DNA of 64,000 nucleotides from Tubiluchus corallicola (lineage: Eukaryota; Priapulida; Priapulimorpha; Priapulimorphida; Tubiluchidae): assembly GCA_030141605.1 (NCBI GenBank), contig JAQGDQ010000091.1, forward strand, positions 606,139 to 670,138, read 5' to 3'. Made by a program: the position numbers and the translations under genes. Of the stretch, positions 49,500-63,290 are shown one piece after another (the stretch's first letter is position 1; each line of letters starts with the position of its first letter). The notes beneath the pieces were generated by a model that was given only the letters and a program-made list of their open reading frames with translations, searched no databases and was not told the DNA's origin.

Positions 49500-52007
49500 T
49501 TTTGGTCTCTCTAACCTTACCATCTAACTACTACCCGTTTGGACCTATGTGTTGGCTAATAATGCTGATACATGCATAGTTACTTAAACATCGCTGAAAC
49601 CAAAAGATGAAAAAATATAATGGTATTCGGGCCCATCTAAACCATGGATACCGGTTTTTTGATACTCCTTGTCAGCATCGTGTTCAAGGAAATACTGGGA
49701 TATTGCGGCATTCAAGTATCTCCGTCACTCTTTTGGATTCTGATGAAAAGTCATTTAAATCATTATTTTCTGGAGATTTCGACGTGCAGGACAAAAGCAG
49801 CGACTCTGTCTCCATTAAATTTAAGGAATTTTTATCGGCATATAGTGTTAAATATTTATTGTTTCTACTCATGAATTTTACTTTAATAATAAATCATGAA
49901 TAATACTTTAGGTCTCGTTACTACTCACTTTTACAATGTGGATTAATTTAGTAATATTCGGCAAAGTTCATTTCTTTTATACCATGCCTTTATTCAGTGT
50001 CAATTATTTGAGTCTATGCCTACCTAACCTGAAAATGAGGTACACTAAATTTTGAAAATTTGGTGGAATTCGTACGGATGACCTTTTTAATGACATTACG
50101 GTTTTAGTAAACTGAGACTCATTAAATCAGCAGGATAATTAAAATGAATTAGTTGATGCCTATGAGAACGGCTGTTTTGATTAAGCATGTTCCATTGTTA
50201 ACTAAAAAAATGTTGTTCGTCCAACTGTTCCGTGATGCGCCAGTGAACTCGAAAATTTGGCTTATGACATAAAAATTGTTTTTTTCATCTAGTTTTGATA
50301 AATACATGGCAGACAACTTACAAATTATTTTGGCGAAGAAAATTATGCGATACGAAATATTCGTCACATTTTAATACTAAAGACTTTTCTGAAATCTCTT
50401 GTCCATAGTTGAGCAATTTTCCAATTGATTAATGATAAGTGTTTAATACTGTCATGAGAAAACTGTGACCTGCTTCTTGTTTTATTTTTTCAATAATTTA
50501 GTTAAAGCTAATACTGATTTTTACTGCCTTTGATAGCAAAAATAGTTCTTTGTGTACAGTCTGGTACCTTTCCACATCGGTGGAGGGAATCAATTGTTAT
50601 TTCACTAATAAAGAAATCTAGTTTGACTCCTGTTAACAAGAACTATCGTTCCACGTCAAATTTAAAGTTTTTTTCTAAAATTACTAAGAAGGCTGCTCTA
50701 CTGAATGTAGTTCCTAGTTAAGGAATAAATTTTTACTTCCTTCCCGTTAGTCTGGTTATCGAAAAAAATCACAAAACTGAAACTGCCCTTATCAAAGTGT
50801 TCTAATGATCTTCTGTTATCCATGGATAAACAGGAGGTCTCTCTTTTAATTTCAATAGATCTGTCTGCTACCTTCAACATTGTCGACAATGACGTTAGAG
50901 AGTACTAAGAAATTGAATTGGTATCATTGATGCTCCAAATAATTGGTTTGCATCTTATCTCAGTTCAAGCATTCATAAGTTTATGATTGCAAATACTTTG
51001 TCAGAGGCAGCAGACCTAATATCAGGGGTTCCTCAATGAACGTGCGTTGGTCCTATTTTGTTCACAGTTTAGGCATAATTTATCAGTAAAGGGCTATGCA
51101 AATGAGTATACTTTGTATTATTCCACATCTCCTCGAATCTGTCAATCTGTTGATAACGCTGTTTGTCATTTGGAAATATTGATATTAAAAACTGGATGGG
51201 CAGAACAGACAAAAAATGAATGACATCAAAACGGTGGCTATTATTATAGGATCTAAGTTGGATGAAAAGAATTCCCAGTTGTTTATCCAAAGACTTAGCT
51301 ATTTCATTAATTTGTACAATGGTTCTATCTCATTTAGAATTTAGCAATGTTGTACTTTTTGATTTTCAGCCACAATCCTGAAACTTATGCAAACTGTTCA
51401 AAACATGGCGGCTATCTTAAAATATCAAAATATGATTATATAACTCCATATGGTCAGGAAGCATTTGATTGCATTGGATACAAATGAAATAGCCTATAGA
51501 GTTTAAAATTGCTGTTTAAAAATCACCATCATATTTGACAGAATGTTCGAATTTATTATATGAACATATACTTTAAGATCTGTTGACAATCTGCATTTTA
51601 AAATACCGAAAACTAGGCGCGTAACATTTGGGGATTTAAGGCCTTCAGTGTTTATGGAGCTGGTTTATAAAACCAGTTGTCTATGTGTCTAAAACAGTTG
51701 CTACAAATGTTAAAGAAACTTTTAGAAACTTTTAAAGACTTGCCCGTTTTTAGTAAGCTTTTTACAGCTATTAGCTTACTAATACTATATGCCTATGTCG
51801 CAACTAACGATCAACACAAACTTAGGTCTACGATTTCATGCTAATACTCTTTTATTTTGTTAACGTGATTTTTATTCGTGATTTTTCGTAATATTTTACA
51901 GTAAATTTTAATATGATTTTTAATGTGTCATTCATTTTATTATGTAAAGCACAATTGACACTATTGCTAGGTATTGTAGTAAGTGCTTATAAACAATAAA
52001 CAATAAA

Positions 52008-52012
<5 letters not shown>
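49500..52012 (+). mobile_element. Decayed CR1/L2-like LINE (LINE D) with EN, RT and 3' end
   Basis: Endonuclease remnants: TSLKPKDE near 49590 (family TETWLKP), then GYRFFDTP ... GNTGILRHSSISVTLLDS (49650-49745) and FKEFLSAYS near 49825. Linker: LIKHVPLLTKKMLFVQLFRD near 50180-50235. RT: IAKIVLCVQSGTFPHRWRES with NKNYRSTSNLKFFSKITKKA (50535-50690), HKTETALIKV, LLISIDLSATFNIVDNDV (50842-50895), LISGVPQ (51021-51040) and GPILFTV. C-terminus: KTRRVTFGDLRPSVF (51612-51655). The many stops and frame changes make it inactive. The 3' UTR has AAGCAC...GTGCTT (51947-51988), a 6-bp stem, then ACAATAAACAATAAATAC leading straight into (TAC)n. The block order, RRVTFGD and GCAC...GTGC-type 3' end fit the CR1/L2 group. 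Confidence 0.9.
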
Positions 52013-52592
<580 letters not shown>

Positions 52593-54019
52593 ATAAAAAC
52601 TGTCAAAAGGGGTGAATCAGCGTCCATGTGTAATTAACTTTTAGCTCTTTGGTAGTCGAAAATATAGGTTCTAATTATAAGCAGGCACCTACAACATCAC
52701 GTGTTGTAATGTTTTCTCACCGTTTGTACGTTCCAAACATTTCACTTAGAAATGTCTTACAAACTATGGAATCACCTCCTGTTACGTGCTTTAGTTCACA
52801 TTCCTGCCAAGTTCTGTGATTACACCAAGTCATTACTGCAGCTGGCATTTGATAATGAGACCTACAATGAGACATTCAAAGAAGCAACAAAATGTCAAAA
52901 AACGCCACCGCTTTTGATTAGCGAATTGCTTTGTAACGTTTTGGCTGACCGATGCGTATGTGTCAGTGCGCATGCGCGACGCATGAAGGCTCAATTCATT
53001 TGCGAAGCCATCCGTTGAGAATATTGGACAAATGTGCGGTAGTAACCTTATCTTTTTCCACAAAACATGTTGTGTATTATTATTGATGAGTTCTTTCAAT
53101 ACATTAATAATCGTTATCGACACTGATTCATTTGACTCGCTTGTTTAGGATATTAACTCATGTGTGTTTTTAGTGTATAAGCGAAGGTAAAATGAAAATC
53201 TGATCTCTTCCTGCTTACGTAATATGTTTCGGTAAATCAAATCCGTCTTCACAAAAACCGCTTTAGAAGCTATATCAGTGATGACAGAGCATCTGCTGAT
53301 ACCTTCTGCATCCTTACTGACGTATTCCCGTCTATGAATGGATAAAACAATCAGCAATCTCGGATAATTTTGCTAAGGCAATTTAGCTCACATGTGATCA
53401 GGATTCTCTAAATAGTGTTAATTAATCGTCGTTCTGTGCGCTGAAGGTTCAACTTCAAGAAACTGAGCAGTTGCTTTGAAAGAGAGGCTGTAAATCTGTA
53501 ATGGTTTTTCATCATTTTGGTGATGCTATGGTTAGATAAACCACGGATTTGTCGATTTCTGTGTCGTTCCGTTATGGATCGCAGTCATTTATAAAACACC
53601 AATGCGGGATATATACATAGACGTGTGTCTACTTAGAGAGTAATGGTATTTGGTGCTACTTTCATTTGAAAAAACACGCACGCCGTAATTTATCATCCAC
53701 TTTAGATCTTAACAGCCTTCCTTAATGTTTTTTTATTTCACTACTTTGACACTAAACTCAATGGTCCTTTTGTGTTAGTTGTATTATTATCCCACCAGGG
53801 TTTGTCATGCTCAGTTTTTGTTGCGACATTTTTCGAAGCAGCTCTTGTATTACGAAATGTTTTTCTGCAAGTGAAAATAGCATAACCTCTTTAATATTTG
53901 TATATGCTAACTTTTTTCTTTACGGTGTAGGTAGGCAGTCCTGATGTTCTACCAAGGTAGGAAAAACTCAAAGTAACGTTATAAGAAAGTGCAGAAATTG
54001 TTAAAAAATGATATTTGGC
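52593..54019. other. No recognisable feature
   Basis: Frames at 52752-53018 (+) and 52833-53123 (-) overlap each other, and neither shows a domain. No other signal. Confidence 0.5.
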
Positions 54020-54058
54020 GATGATGATGATAATGATGATGTCAATGGTGATGATGAT

Positions 54059-54122
<64 letters not shown>
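54020..54122. repeat. (GAT)n microsatellite
   Basis: GATGATGATAATGATGATGTCAATGG-type impure start, then about 20 pure GAT units from 54060 to 54122. Confidence 0.96.
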
Positions 54123-54123
<1 letters not shown>

Positions 54124-54903
54124 GCAACCTGTATTTAATTTCCTGACGTCTGTACATTATCATCTGCAATTAATTATGCAGAGCACACTTATTATGCTTG
54201 ACGCGTCAGCATTTCTGTATAGTTTTCTCGTGAATTCGCCCGTAATAAGCAATCCAATTATAACGTGTGAAATGCTGGCCAGATAAAATCAATTACCGTA
54301 ATAGCTAGTGGGGAGTCTTTTTAATGTGTGTTATTTAATTATGTGCATTCAGGAATTATGACGGGTGTAAACAGGAAAATACGATACGTTGTGTGAGCCC
54401 ATGATTATGTTAAAAGGTGCAAAGTTTGATTTCGAACATGATATTTGGTCTTGTTATTCGCAGTATCGATTGTAACAGTCGCAACCGACTGCCTCTACCG
54501 TATTCTAGATGCACGCTATGCCTACCTGGAATAAATGTCAACAATAATATAAGCTGACTGATCTCATTAGTGATATTAATATAATCAAGCCGCATTTGTG
54601 ACATAACAATTAAATTAATAATCTTCGCTAACTATAATCCGGCTTCATCCGTGAAAGACCTCATTCGTACATGAGGTTATATGGACAGACTTGTTGGACT
54701 TTCACGAACTACATGACTGTGTGCCCAGCAAAACGAATGGCGTTGGCCAGTCAGCGGTAAACTAATTAGTCACATATTCATCAGTGTGTTTGACAGCAAA
54801 ATCAACACACAGTTTACTTATTTATTAATTAATTCACGCCAGCGGAAGTTGAAGGAAGTGTCCTAGTAGTAGACTGAAAAAACTATTTAAAGAAAGAACA
54901 AAA
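54123..54903. other. Presumed promoter and 5' UTR side of the 54904 exon
   Basis: No TATA box or other core element can be firmly assigned. An 18-bp imperfect palindrome CCTCATTCGTACATGAGG lies at about 54659-54676. The 60 bp before the ATG are A-rich. Confidence 0.3.
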
Positions 54904-54997
54904 ATGGCTACTTCCGGTGACAAGACGATGAGGCAGTCGCAGTTTAAGAAGTGCAAGAGTGCAACGTTCAACATTGATGGATATTCTTACACCATAG
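54904..54997 (+). CDS. Candidate first coding exon of an unidentified gene
   Basis: The ATG sits in strong context (AAAAATGGCT). The 31 codons begin MATSGDKTMRQSQFKK and end SATFNIDGYSYTI. Coding GC is higher than the flanks. The exon stops at ACCATAG|GTAAGTG, a near-consensus donor, leaving one base (phase 1). The peptide has a basic, polar first half and a short beta-like segment at the end, with no signal peptide. I do not recognise the family. No second exon is seen in the 9 kb to the window end, so the first intron is long if the exon is real. Length and phase equal those of the exon at 16422-16515, which suggests alternative promoters of one gene (inference). Confidence 0.6.
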
Positions 54998-56276
54998 GTA
55001 AGTGTGGTAGTCTTTGTTACACTCAGAGATTTCCACTATTGTATTAGTTTTTCAATATAAGGTCATATCTTAGGCCTCTTGACACATTTAACACTTTAAA
55101 AGCCCAGCCCCACCAATACTCTTTAGCAAAAGTTTAAGGAGCTTGTATAAATTGTAAGCGAGGACAAACTCGAGCCACATATCGTTTAACACGCATTTGT
55201 TTATTTATTTTGTTAAAATCCAGTTAACGAAAAAACAGTACGTATCACTCGTTGTACACATGATTAAGCGCTCCTTTGAATTATCATTAAGTTCTGTTTA
55301 GTTAACTATTGGTAAAAACTGATGGATCTTTTGGAAATTAGTGATAGATAGATTTGAATCACTGAGTTGCACCTTAGTGGCAGACAGATAGCTATTAATT
55401 AGAGTGAGTGTTATGCAGCTACAGTTACTGTGTTAGGCCTAAACGAGTGTGCAGTCTGCAGTTTGTACTAATGATGCGCACGTTAAATGAGAATTTAGAT
55501 ATATGCATGAGTCAAGAGTCAAAACCTTCAGCGTTTCAAAATGGTAGTTGGACACTGGACAGATCTGACTTTGCGTGACTTGAATGTTTTTTTAATTGAA
55601 GAAGACAACGTGTTTCCAGCACACGGTACTTTGTTTCAGTTATTTCAATATATAAATAACTGACTGTGAGTTTTATTGATTGGCAAAAATCGATGTTGCA
55701 TTATAGTCAATAGATTAGACGTAAAGGACAAACAAGGTCACCATTGTATAAGCTACGCAGTACTCGGCATAAAATTGCTTTTTGCATTCAGTGAGATTTT
55801 ACTAAGTAAACTATTTTCTTTCTTTCAAATCTAAAGCCTGCCTTCAAGTGACTTCTGCAGGTGACGGTTCTCTGTTTTAGTTAGGTGCTTTTATGGCAAG
55901 CTTATAAACCTAAACAACGTAACTGGCTTAATTTGCATCATTCAGAAAATCGTGTTCGTTTTGCATAATCCTTCAGTTTCCGTTCTGCTATTTCAATGCA
56001 ACCGGGATTTATTGTTTGAGTTTTTGCCGTTTTTAGTGCCACGTTACGAACTAAAAATTGCTGTCTGGAAGCTGTGATAAAGAAGAATCTCGTCTTCACT
56101 CATTTCACAAAACGCAACCATTTCATTCGAGGCAGCAATAAATCAAAAGCAAAATTAACGATAGGAATTATGGCACTATCGACGTACAACTGGAAGCTTA
56201 AGTGTTTTGTGTAGATATAATGAAATTAGAATCCGTTTTATCGCGTGCTTGCGAAGATGATCTGTGTTGAGATAAT
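54998..56276. other. Presumed intron, nothing recognised
   Basis: AT-rich sequence after the donor at 54998. No repeat or coding signal seen. Confidence 0.4.
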
Positions 56277-56405
56277 GAAAACAATGATTTGTAATATAAG
56301 ATGGAGATATTGGTATCGGAATAAAGAAAACAATGATTTGTAATTTAAGATGGAGACTGGTGTTAAAATAAAGAAAACCATGATTCACTGTTTAAGATGG
56401 AGACG
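56277..56405 (+). repeat. Tandem repeat, unit about 47-49 bp, dispersed family
   Basis: Units start at 56277, 56326 and 56373 with GAAAACAATGATTTGTAAT then TAAGATGGAGA. Another single copy, with matching upstream sequence (ATCTGTATTGAGAT), lies at about 47070-47125. The family is thus both tandem and dispersed. Its class is unknown. Confidence 0.85.
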
Positions 56406-57689
56406 AAGGAAACAGTTTATAATTCTTACACAAAAGCTAAAATGTTAAAGCGCATTGATACAAGTGAATAAAAATAGATCGGTTGCAAAGTTGGCGGTGG
56501 GTGTGTGAGAAAAGAGCTTGGTAGGCAGGTCGACAGGTTCACAGTTTGGATGACCAGTGTCACATTTGGATGGCCTACGTACAAGAATATTTGTATTGAC
56601 ACATTTGACTGATCTTTGTCAGATATGATATTACGAATGTTCACATTTGACTGGGAAAAGCTATAATACAAATATCAATTTGACATTTTTACGTTTTATC
56701 ATTTATCATTACGTTTTATCAATAGCATCGTTGCTATTTTAAGCAGTTAAATGATTTATCATATTATTTAGTTACTTAGTTCATGGAGTCTGTCTCGTGA
56801 AAGGCCAAACATCAATTTGACAACTTGACATAAAGACTCTTCACTGTGAGCTAGTATGTAGCATCGAGAGGGTATGCTATGTAACTTGCATGCTATCTTG
56901 CAACAGAGAGACAAACAGCGTTTTTATTTAGAATCAGACTGCTGTAAAAATGAACAAAATTCAGTTCGTTCTCAGAGTAAAAAGGGAAAATTGTCTTTAT
57001 GAAATCAGCTAGCGCCGTCTTTTTATCCTTATTAATAAGCAACAATAGCTGAAAGCTTTTGATACTACATTCATGATATTCTACGTGCCGACGAAGTTTC
57101 GAGAAACTGTATACTTTCAATGCGTCCACTTGCGAATTCATAAACAAGGGAATGGTCGATCAGATTTCGTTCAGATTCTACGCATATTCGACACTTGAAC
57201 AATGGCGTCGGAAAATTCGATCATCGAAAGATAATCACAACGAACAAAAACTCGAATGTCAATATCTTATAACTAAAGAGCGACAAGATTGCTCAAGCAT
57301 CCGTGACATATAAAATTGAAAAAGCCGCTTTTACTAAAAAAATGTTTTTAATACAGACCTCGCAATGGCGACGATCCCATTGACACATGACAATGGTTAT
57401 GGTTGTTGGTGGTCAAGTTTAAATTTTACTAAAACAAACTTCTAATTTTACGTTATGTTATCAAAATTTCACATAATAAACATTGAAACGCAACACGTAA
57501 ATAGATTTTATAGAATAGAAAATGTCCTGCTAAACGGCAGAAATATCAAAAACGGGTAATCTTGCCAACTCAAGTAAAATATCAGTTATATCGCACTTCA
57601 CCTAGTAAACAATGCATGTTAATGGCATATGTCTACCGGCAAAAGAGCAAAGATCTCTTGCGCCGAATAACATTATTTGATGGTTTATG
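56406..57689. other. Mostly featureless; a CACATTTG motif cluster
   Basis: CACATTTGGATGG, CACATTTGACTGATC and CACATTTGACTGGG occur at 56561, 56600 and 56642, followed by AAAAGCTATA. This resembles the motif array and right end of the transposons at 35106-37695, and may be the end of a third, more distant relative. No left end was found. Confidence 0.35.
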
Positions 57690-58775
57690 TCCCTTTCCCA
57701 GAAATTTTTTTCACGGAAATACCATTTCCCAGAAAAAAATTAGCAGAAAAGTTTTTCCCAGAACCTCCCAGATTTTTCAAGATAATCCTCTAATATGAAC
57801 TACTGAATTGGCAGAGATGTTACAGTCACATTCGGGAACAGGTACAAGAAACGAACGAAATAATTTGGAATCACAGTAAACGTAACTGCCTAAGAGTGAT
57901 TTTCCTAAACGGTCTCCAACAAATCAATCGCCAAGCTTTGCATTACTTAAAGCAAAACCGGACCAGTCTTAAACTGTAGATCAAAACAATCTACTATTTA
58001 AAATATTGAAAAAGAAACAGGCTATTTTTTCAAAAATAACTTACGTTAAAGAATCATTATCACACAAACGCAATTTCGTGTTTGCGTCGCTAGTTCTTCG
58101 CTGTTACTTGCATTTCGGCATTCGCTAGTTAGACGGGCACTATCGCCTGCATTTCGGAAACGCATTGCACGAAACAAAGGCTGTACCTCTCAGTCCAGAG
58201 ATGTTCGTTTCTGACGTACTGCACACGTTCGACAGCTCATGCGTGAGCACAACGGTAAATTTGAAATTTGAAATTTTATCTTAAAACTTGGCGAGTTTAT
58301 TACAACACACTGAATCTGTTACAGTATTACTGTACATAAATTTTTGTTTGTGATGTCGTCAATAGTTGGGCTCACCCGATGTTAATTAAGATTTTAATCT
58401 ATTATTTAATTATCAGAAACGCTTTTGCAGTATTATTGGTGTTAACATGTATACTTTTAATCGTACTTGAAAATGAAATTGTATATGAAAAATTATCCTG
58501 CCTTCCTTTAACTTTGTTAGGCAAGTACGCGCAACGAGCCCATGAGTAATCATTATTGCAGATCAGCGTGATTCGCTACATCATCGTTCTAACGTTACAA
58601 ATCTATTTTCTTGATTTAAGAAGTTCACCAATTTTTTTTTCATATGACCAAATCATATGATCCCTACTAATCAATACTGTCGTTAAAACAAATTAGTTTT
58701 CTCTGTGAAATTTTTTCGTCGGGCAAAAAATTTTCTGGCAAAAATTTTTTCTGGGAAATGGTCTACCCATTATTG
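57690..58775. mobile_element. Foldback-like element with short-repeat inverted ends
   Basis: The left end (57690-57790) repeats CCCAGAAA...TTTTT units, including ACCATTTCCCAGAAAAAAAT. The right end (58705-58775) holds the inverse, AAATTTTTTCTGGGAAATGG, plus TTTTCTGGCAAAAATTTTTT. The two arrays are inverted copies about 1 kb apart. The interior carries repeat R2 (57947-58475). There is no transposase. It resembles foldback (FB/TU-type) elements, whose long inverted ends are built of tandem short repeats. Exact limits and target duplication are uncertain. Confidence 0.5.
57947..58475 (+). repeat. Dispersed repeat family R2, copy 2 (no RT segment)
   Basis: The left part (57947-58285) matches 10373-10640 and the right part (58344-58475) matches 12782-12905. 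Only about 60 bp separates the parts here, against about 2.1 kb with LINE A in copy 1. Confidence 0.65.
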
Positions 58776-59854
58776 GATTATTAAAGAGCAAAATGGAAAA
58801 AAGTACCACCGAACACCAACGGATGATTTAAAACTAAACGAAAAAATACTTTTTGTTACATGTTGGAATAGCGAAAACGCGGGGCGTTCCATGTTAGGAG
58901 TTCTCCTCCCCTTTCATTTTTTTTCAAAAAGCTATTAAGCTATATAATTTACTGTCTAATAACGTTTGTAATTTTTACAAAATATTAATTCTTGCTTTAT
59001 ATTGCATTAAACAACTAGAACGGCTCTCGGTCAAGCGCAGACGTCCGCCATAGACCACAGCCGAATATACACTAAACATGTCCGTCAGACTTTTTCGATA
59101 GAAAAGTCAAAGGAAAACAGATTTATATCTACACCAACATTTAGTAGCTTCTTCCTTGTACCATGCCCACCTTACTCGCAAAGTTTCGTGGAAGCCGATA
59201 AATAATTTTTGCGAAATTATGCTGACTAACAAACAAACAAAGGAAGCAATTAATGCCTGTGTACAGCAGTTTCTGCAACGTAGGAAAATTTATTTTACCT
59301 GCAGACATCACTTGAGACATTAAGATTTTTCACGCAGTCGTAACTTTACCTATAGTAGACTGCAGTCTTTAGAATTCGCGAAGACTGTAAAACCGTCGTC
59401 TGGATCATTGATTGACTGTAATTTACGATTTAAGCCCGTCCTTGTTATGCTACACCTAAGCAATATATACTGCACAGTGCGTGTCTGTTTAATCAGAAAC
59501 CCAGCGTTCCATCAGGTATGTTTTCACTGTAAACATGAGACAACGAAAACATATAGGTGACCCATTACTGTATGTATTACGTACCCTTGCTAACATGTCT
59601 TCTGTTTTGTTTTCATGTTCATTCTCCACATGTTTTCAAACTCCACAAAAATTTTGCTCTGTTTTGTGCTTACTATACGCCATGTGTAGTTTCAGTACCA
59701 AGGAATTATTAATTTTTTTCGTCACCACACGCGAAAAGAAAGAGTTAAATTATACAAAACGTAGGTTTTGAAAGAGCAACACTTCATGCTCATTACTATT
59801 GATTTGTTTATAAGGCGTGTTATATACTAATGAAGCTGATAAGCGAGTCCAGAT
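58776..59854. other. No recognisable feature
   Basis: AT-rich sequence. A 78-codon frame at 59535-59771 is Phe/Ser/Thr-rich with no domain. Confidence 0.5.
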
Positions 59855-60020
59855 AAAAAAGTCACAGGTAAAAAGTCGCAAGTAAAAAAAACCAGAAAAA
59901 AGGCACAGGGAAAAAGAAGTAACTCTAACCATAAACAAAATTAATTGTGACTTTTTTCTTGTGATTTTTTTCACAGCCAAAATTGTGGCCGTTGTCCATG
60001 ACATTTTCTTGTGATTTTAT
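59855..60020. repeat. Small foldback-like hairpin of GTCACA units
   Basis: The left half repeats AAAAAAGTCACAGGT, AAAAAGTCGCAAGT and AAAAAAGGCACAGGG. The right half has the inverse, TTGTGACTTTTTTCTTGTGATTTTTTTCAC and ATTTTCTTGTGATTTT. It has the same design as 57690-58775 and 62225-63290, with almost no spacer. Confidence 0.6.
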
Positions 60021-61087
<1,067 letters not shown>

Positions 61088-61189
61088 TTGTTTGCCATCT
61101 GTCTATCTATCTATGTAATTGTGTGCGAATAGGACACCTTACTAACATAACACCTTACTGACTGAGTGACCAACTGGCGAGGATCGACC

Positions 61190-61470
61190 TGCCCTGTTGC
61201 CTATCTACCTACTAACAACTAACCTACCTACCTACCTATTTACCCATCAATGTATTTATTTATTTATCTATATCTTTGTCTTGTTTGTCTCTTGTTAGTT
61301 TCATTTGTCTTGAGATATTTTCTTGCCCAAGTAAGAGAATGATGCGTCTAGTACTAAGTAACCTATTACCTAGTGTTTATGTGTTTACACGCACACACGC
61401 ACGTACACACAACACACACACACTCACGCACACACACACACACACACATACACACACACACACACACATA
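61190..61470. repeat. CTAC/ATTT tetranucleotide tract and (CA)n microsatellite
   Basis: CCTACCTACCTACCTATTTACC and TATTTATTTATTTATC lie at about 61220-61270, and an impure (CA)n run with CG and TA interruptions covers 61388-61470. Confidence 0.93.
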
Positions 61471-62224
61471 CTCAAATGAATCAACACAATATTTTTAGTA
61501 AAATAATACAACGTATATCAGCTAGGTATTACAATGCAGTAACTACTTTACAGTACAACAATGTTCATTACAGTAAAACAGAAAACATTTACCATTTGTA
61601 TGTATACACACATTTGCTTACAGAATTATTATATGAAACATTTGCAAATGATGCAGCACAAGTCTGCGCTAATAAACATCAGGTTTACATCAATGCTCTC
61701 AATCCCCATGCGTAAATAAAGCCTTGGTGATTTATTTTATCGTACACAATTTACGCATCAGTAATTCAATTTTCCATGCTGACGAAACTTTATTACAATA
61801 ATATGACTAGTGCCAGTGATATAACTCAATATCTCAGGGATCCTTTTGTACCGTGCGGAGCCATTTTGATTACATTCAGTTTCTATATTCATCATTGAAT
61901 ATTACGATAAGGAAATCTTACGACGGTCTTTGTGTCAGTTAATAAAATTCATTTTAGGTCTGTAAGTGAATATATCAGCGCATGTATCTTTCCTTCATTA
62001 TAGGTAGCTTGCGTAGATAATTAAGTGAGGTAAGCTAGAACCGAAGGCTTAAAGACCTCTTTTCTTTATTTTTCGCTATAATTACACTTGTAGTGAAGAC
62101 AAATTAAATTTTCCCTATGAAGTTCACTTCTGCTTAAATGTTCGTGATTTAAAATATATTTTGTTTCATAGATATATATCATTTGGGACGCTGAAAAGTA
62201 ACAGGAAATTTTTACATTTGCCTT
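61471..62224. other. No recognisable feature
   Basis: A 79-codon frame (61476-61715) has no domain. The remainder is AT-rich. Confidence 0.5.
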
Positions 62225-63290
62225 CATAGAATGTAGATAAAAATGGCACAGGAAAAAATGGCACGGTACAAATAGCCCAGGAAACAGAAAAATGTCACAA
62301 ATGGAAAAGTAGATAAACAGGCCACGGGAAAAATTGCACACTTAATAAAATATGTGTTTGCGGTTACGGTTACAGTGGGGAATAACTATTTTAGTTATTT
62401 TTACCTCTGCCAAGGAAGTTATACTTCAGCACAGTTGGTTTGTTTGTTTGGTTGGTTGTTTAGTGTCGGTTATGGCAGTAAGCCTATTATGCAAAAAACT
62501 ATCTCATAGATTTCCAAGAAACTTGTGAAGAAAGGCCAGTATATGGTGCCAAAATGGGAATCTTTTCGCCAATTCTTTTTTCGCAAAACTTGAAAGAATA
62601 CTACGTTCAGAAAACATTCGTGAAGCACTTCGTGGAGGACTTTGAGGGAATGTTTAGTACTTCTTTTTTACGATCTCCACCTGGACAAACAACTACGAGT
62701 TAGTTTCAGTTCCATTTCGAGAAATTCAGGCTTGTAAAACTGACCTTTGCCTGTTAATATGATTGTGTATTGCCTTATAAGGTGACTTGGTACGTATGTA
62801 TTTGTCAGTCAATTACGACCATTGCTAAAATTAACGGTTAAATAGGTAGATAAACACTATATGGAATATTCGTGCATTATTGATTATAAATTTATTAATG
62901 AACAAATATTTGTGAGTACCATTGCTATTGGTACATTTTTGTATGTTTGCTTGTTTATCTTTGTGTTAAGTTTTTGTTAATAAACAAAACAGACGAATAA
63001 GTTTGGGATTGTTCGGCTTTGGTAGAGATCTGCTTCCTACTAAGCACAGTCTAGTTTATTACAGAAATCAGTTGCATCAAAATAACATTTATGCCATTTC
63101 CTTCCTACTTTTCGATTTGTGCCATTTTTCGTGTGCCACTTTTACCATGCAATTTTTTCTGTGCCATTTTTTGCTGTGCTATTTTTTTCCTGTGCCGTTT
63201 TTACCATGCTATTTTTCCTGTACTATTTTTACCTACTTTTCTATTTGTGCCATTTTTCCTGTGTCATTTCTGCCGCACACCGCCTACATA
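62225..63290. mobile_element. Foldback-like element with inverted arrays of a 13-17 bp unit
   Basis: The left array (62225-62342) repeats AAAAATGGCACAGG, AAAAAATGGCACGGTAC, AAAAATGTCACAAATGG and GCCACGGG. The right array (63085-63290) repeats the inverse: TGTGCCATTTTTCGTG, TGTGCCATTTTTTGC, CCTGTGCCGTTTTTACC and TTGTGCCATTTTTCCTGTG. CTACTTTTC(T/C)ATTTGTG occurs at matching positions in both arrays. The 740-bp interior has no transposase. Its left part (62405-62560) looks like a repeat common in animal genomes. The design matches the FB/TU class. Terminal duplications were not identified. Confidence 0.6.
62405..62560 (+). repeat. GCCAAGGAAGTTAT / GGTTTGTTTGTTTGG repeat
   Basis: CTCTGCCAAGGAAGTTATACTT is followed by GTTGGTTTGTTTGTTTGG and then a stretch ending GCCAGTATATGGTGCC. 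From memory, a repeat beginning GCCAAGGAGGTTATGTTTTC with GGTTTGTTTGTCTGTTTG is widespread in animal sequences. This is a recollection, not a search. Confidence 0.4.

Noticed and set aside
54020-54169. Poly-Ser frame on the - strand
   Set aside because: Translation of the (GAT)n microsatellite.
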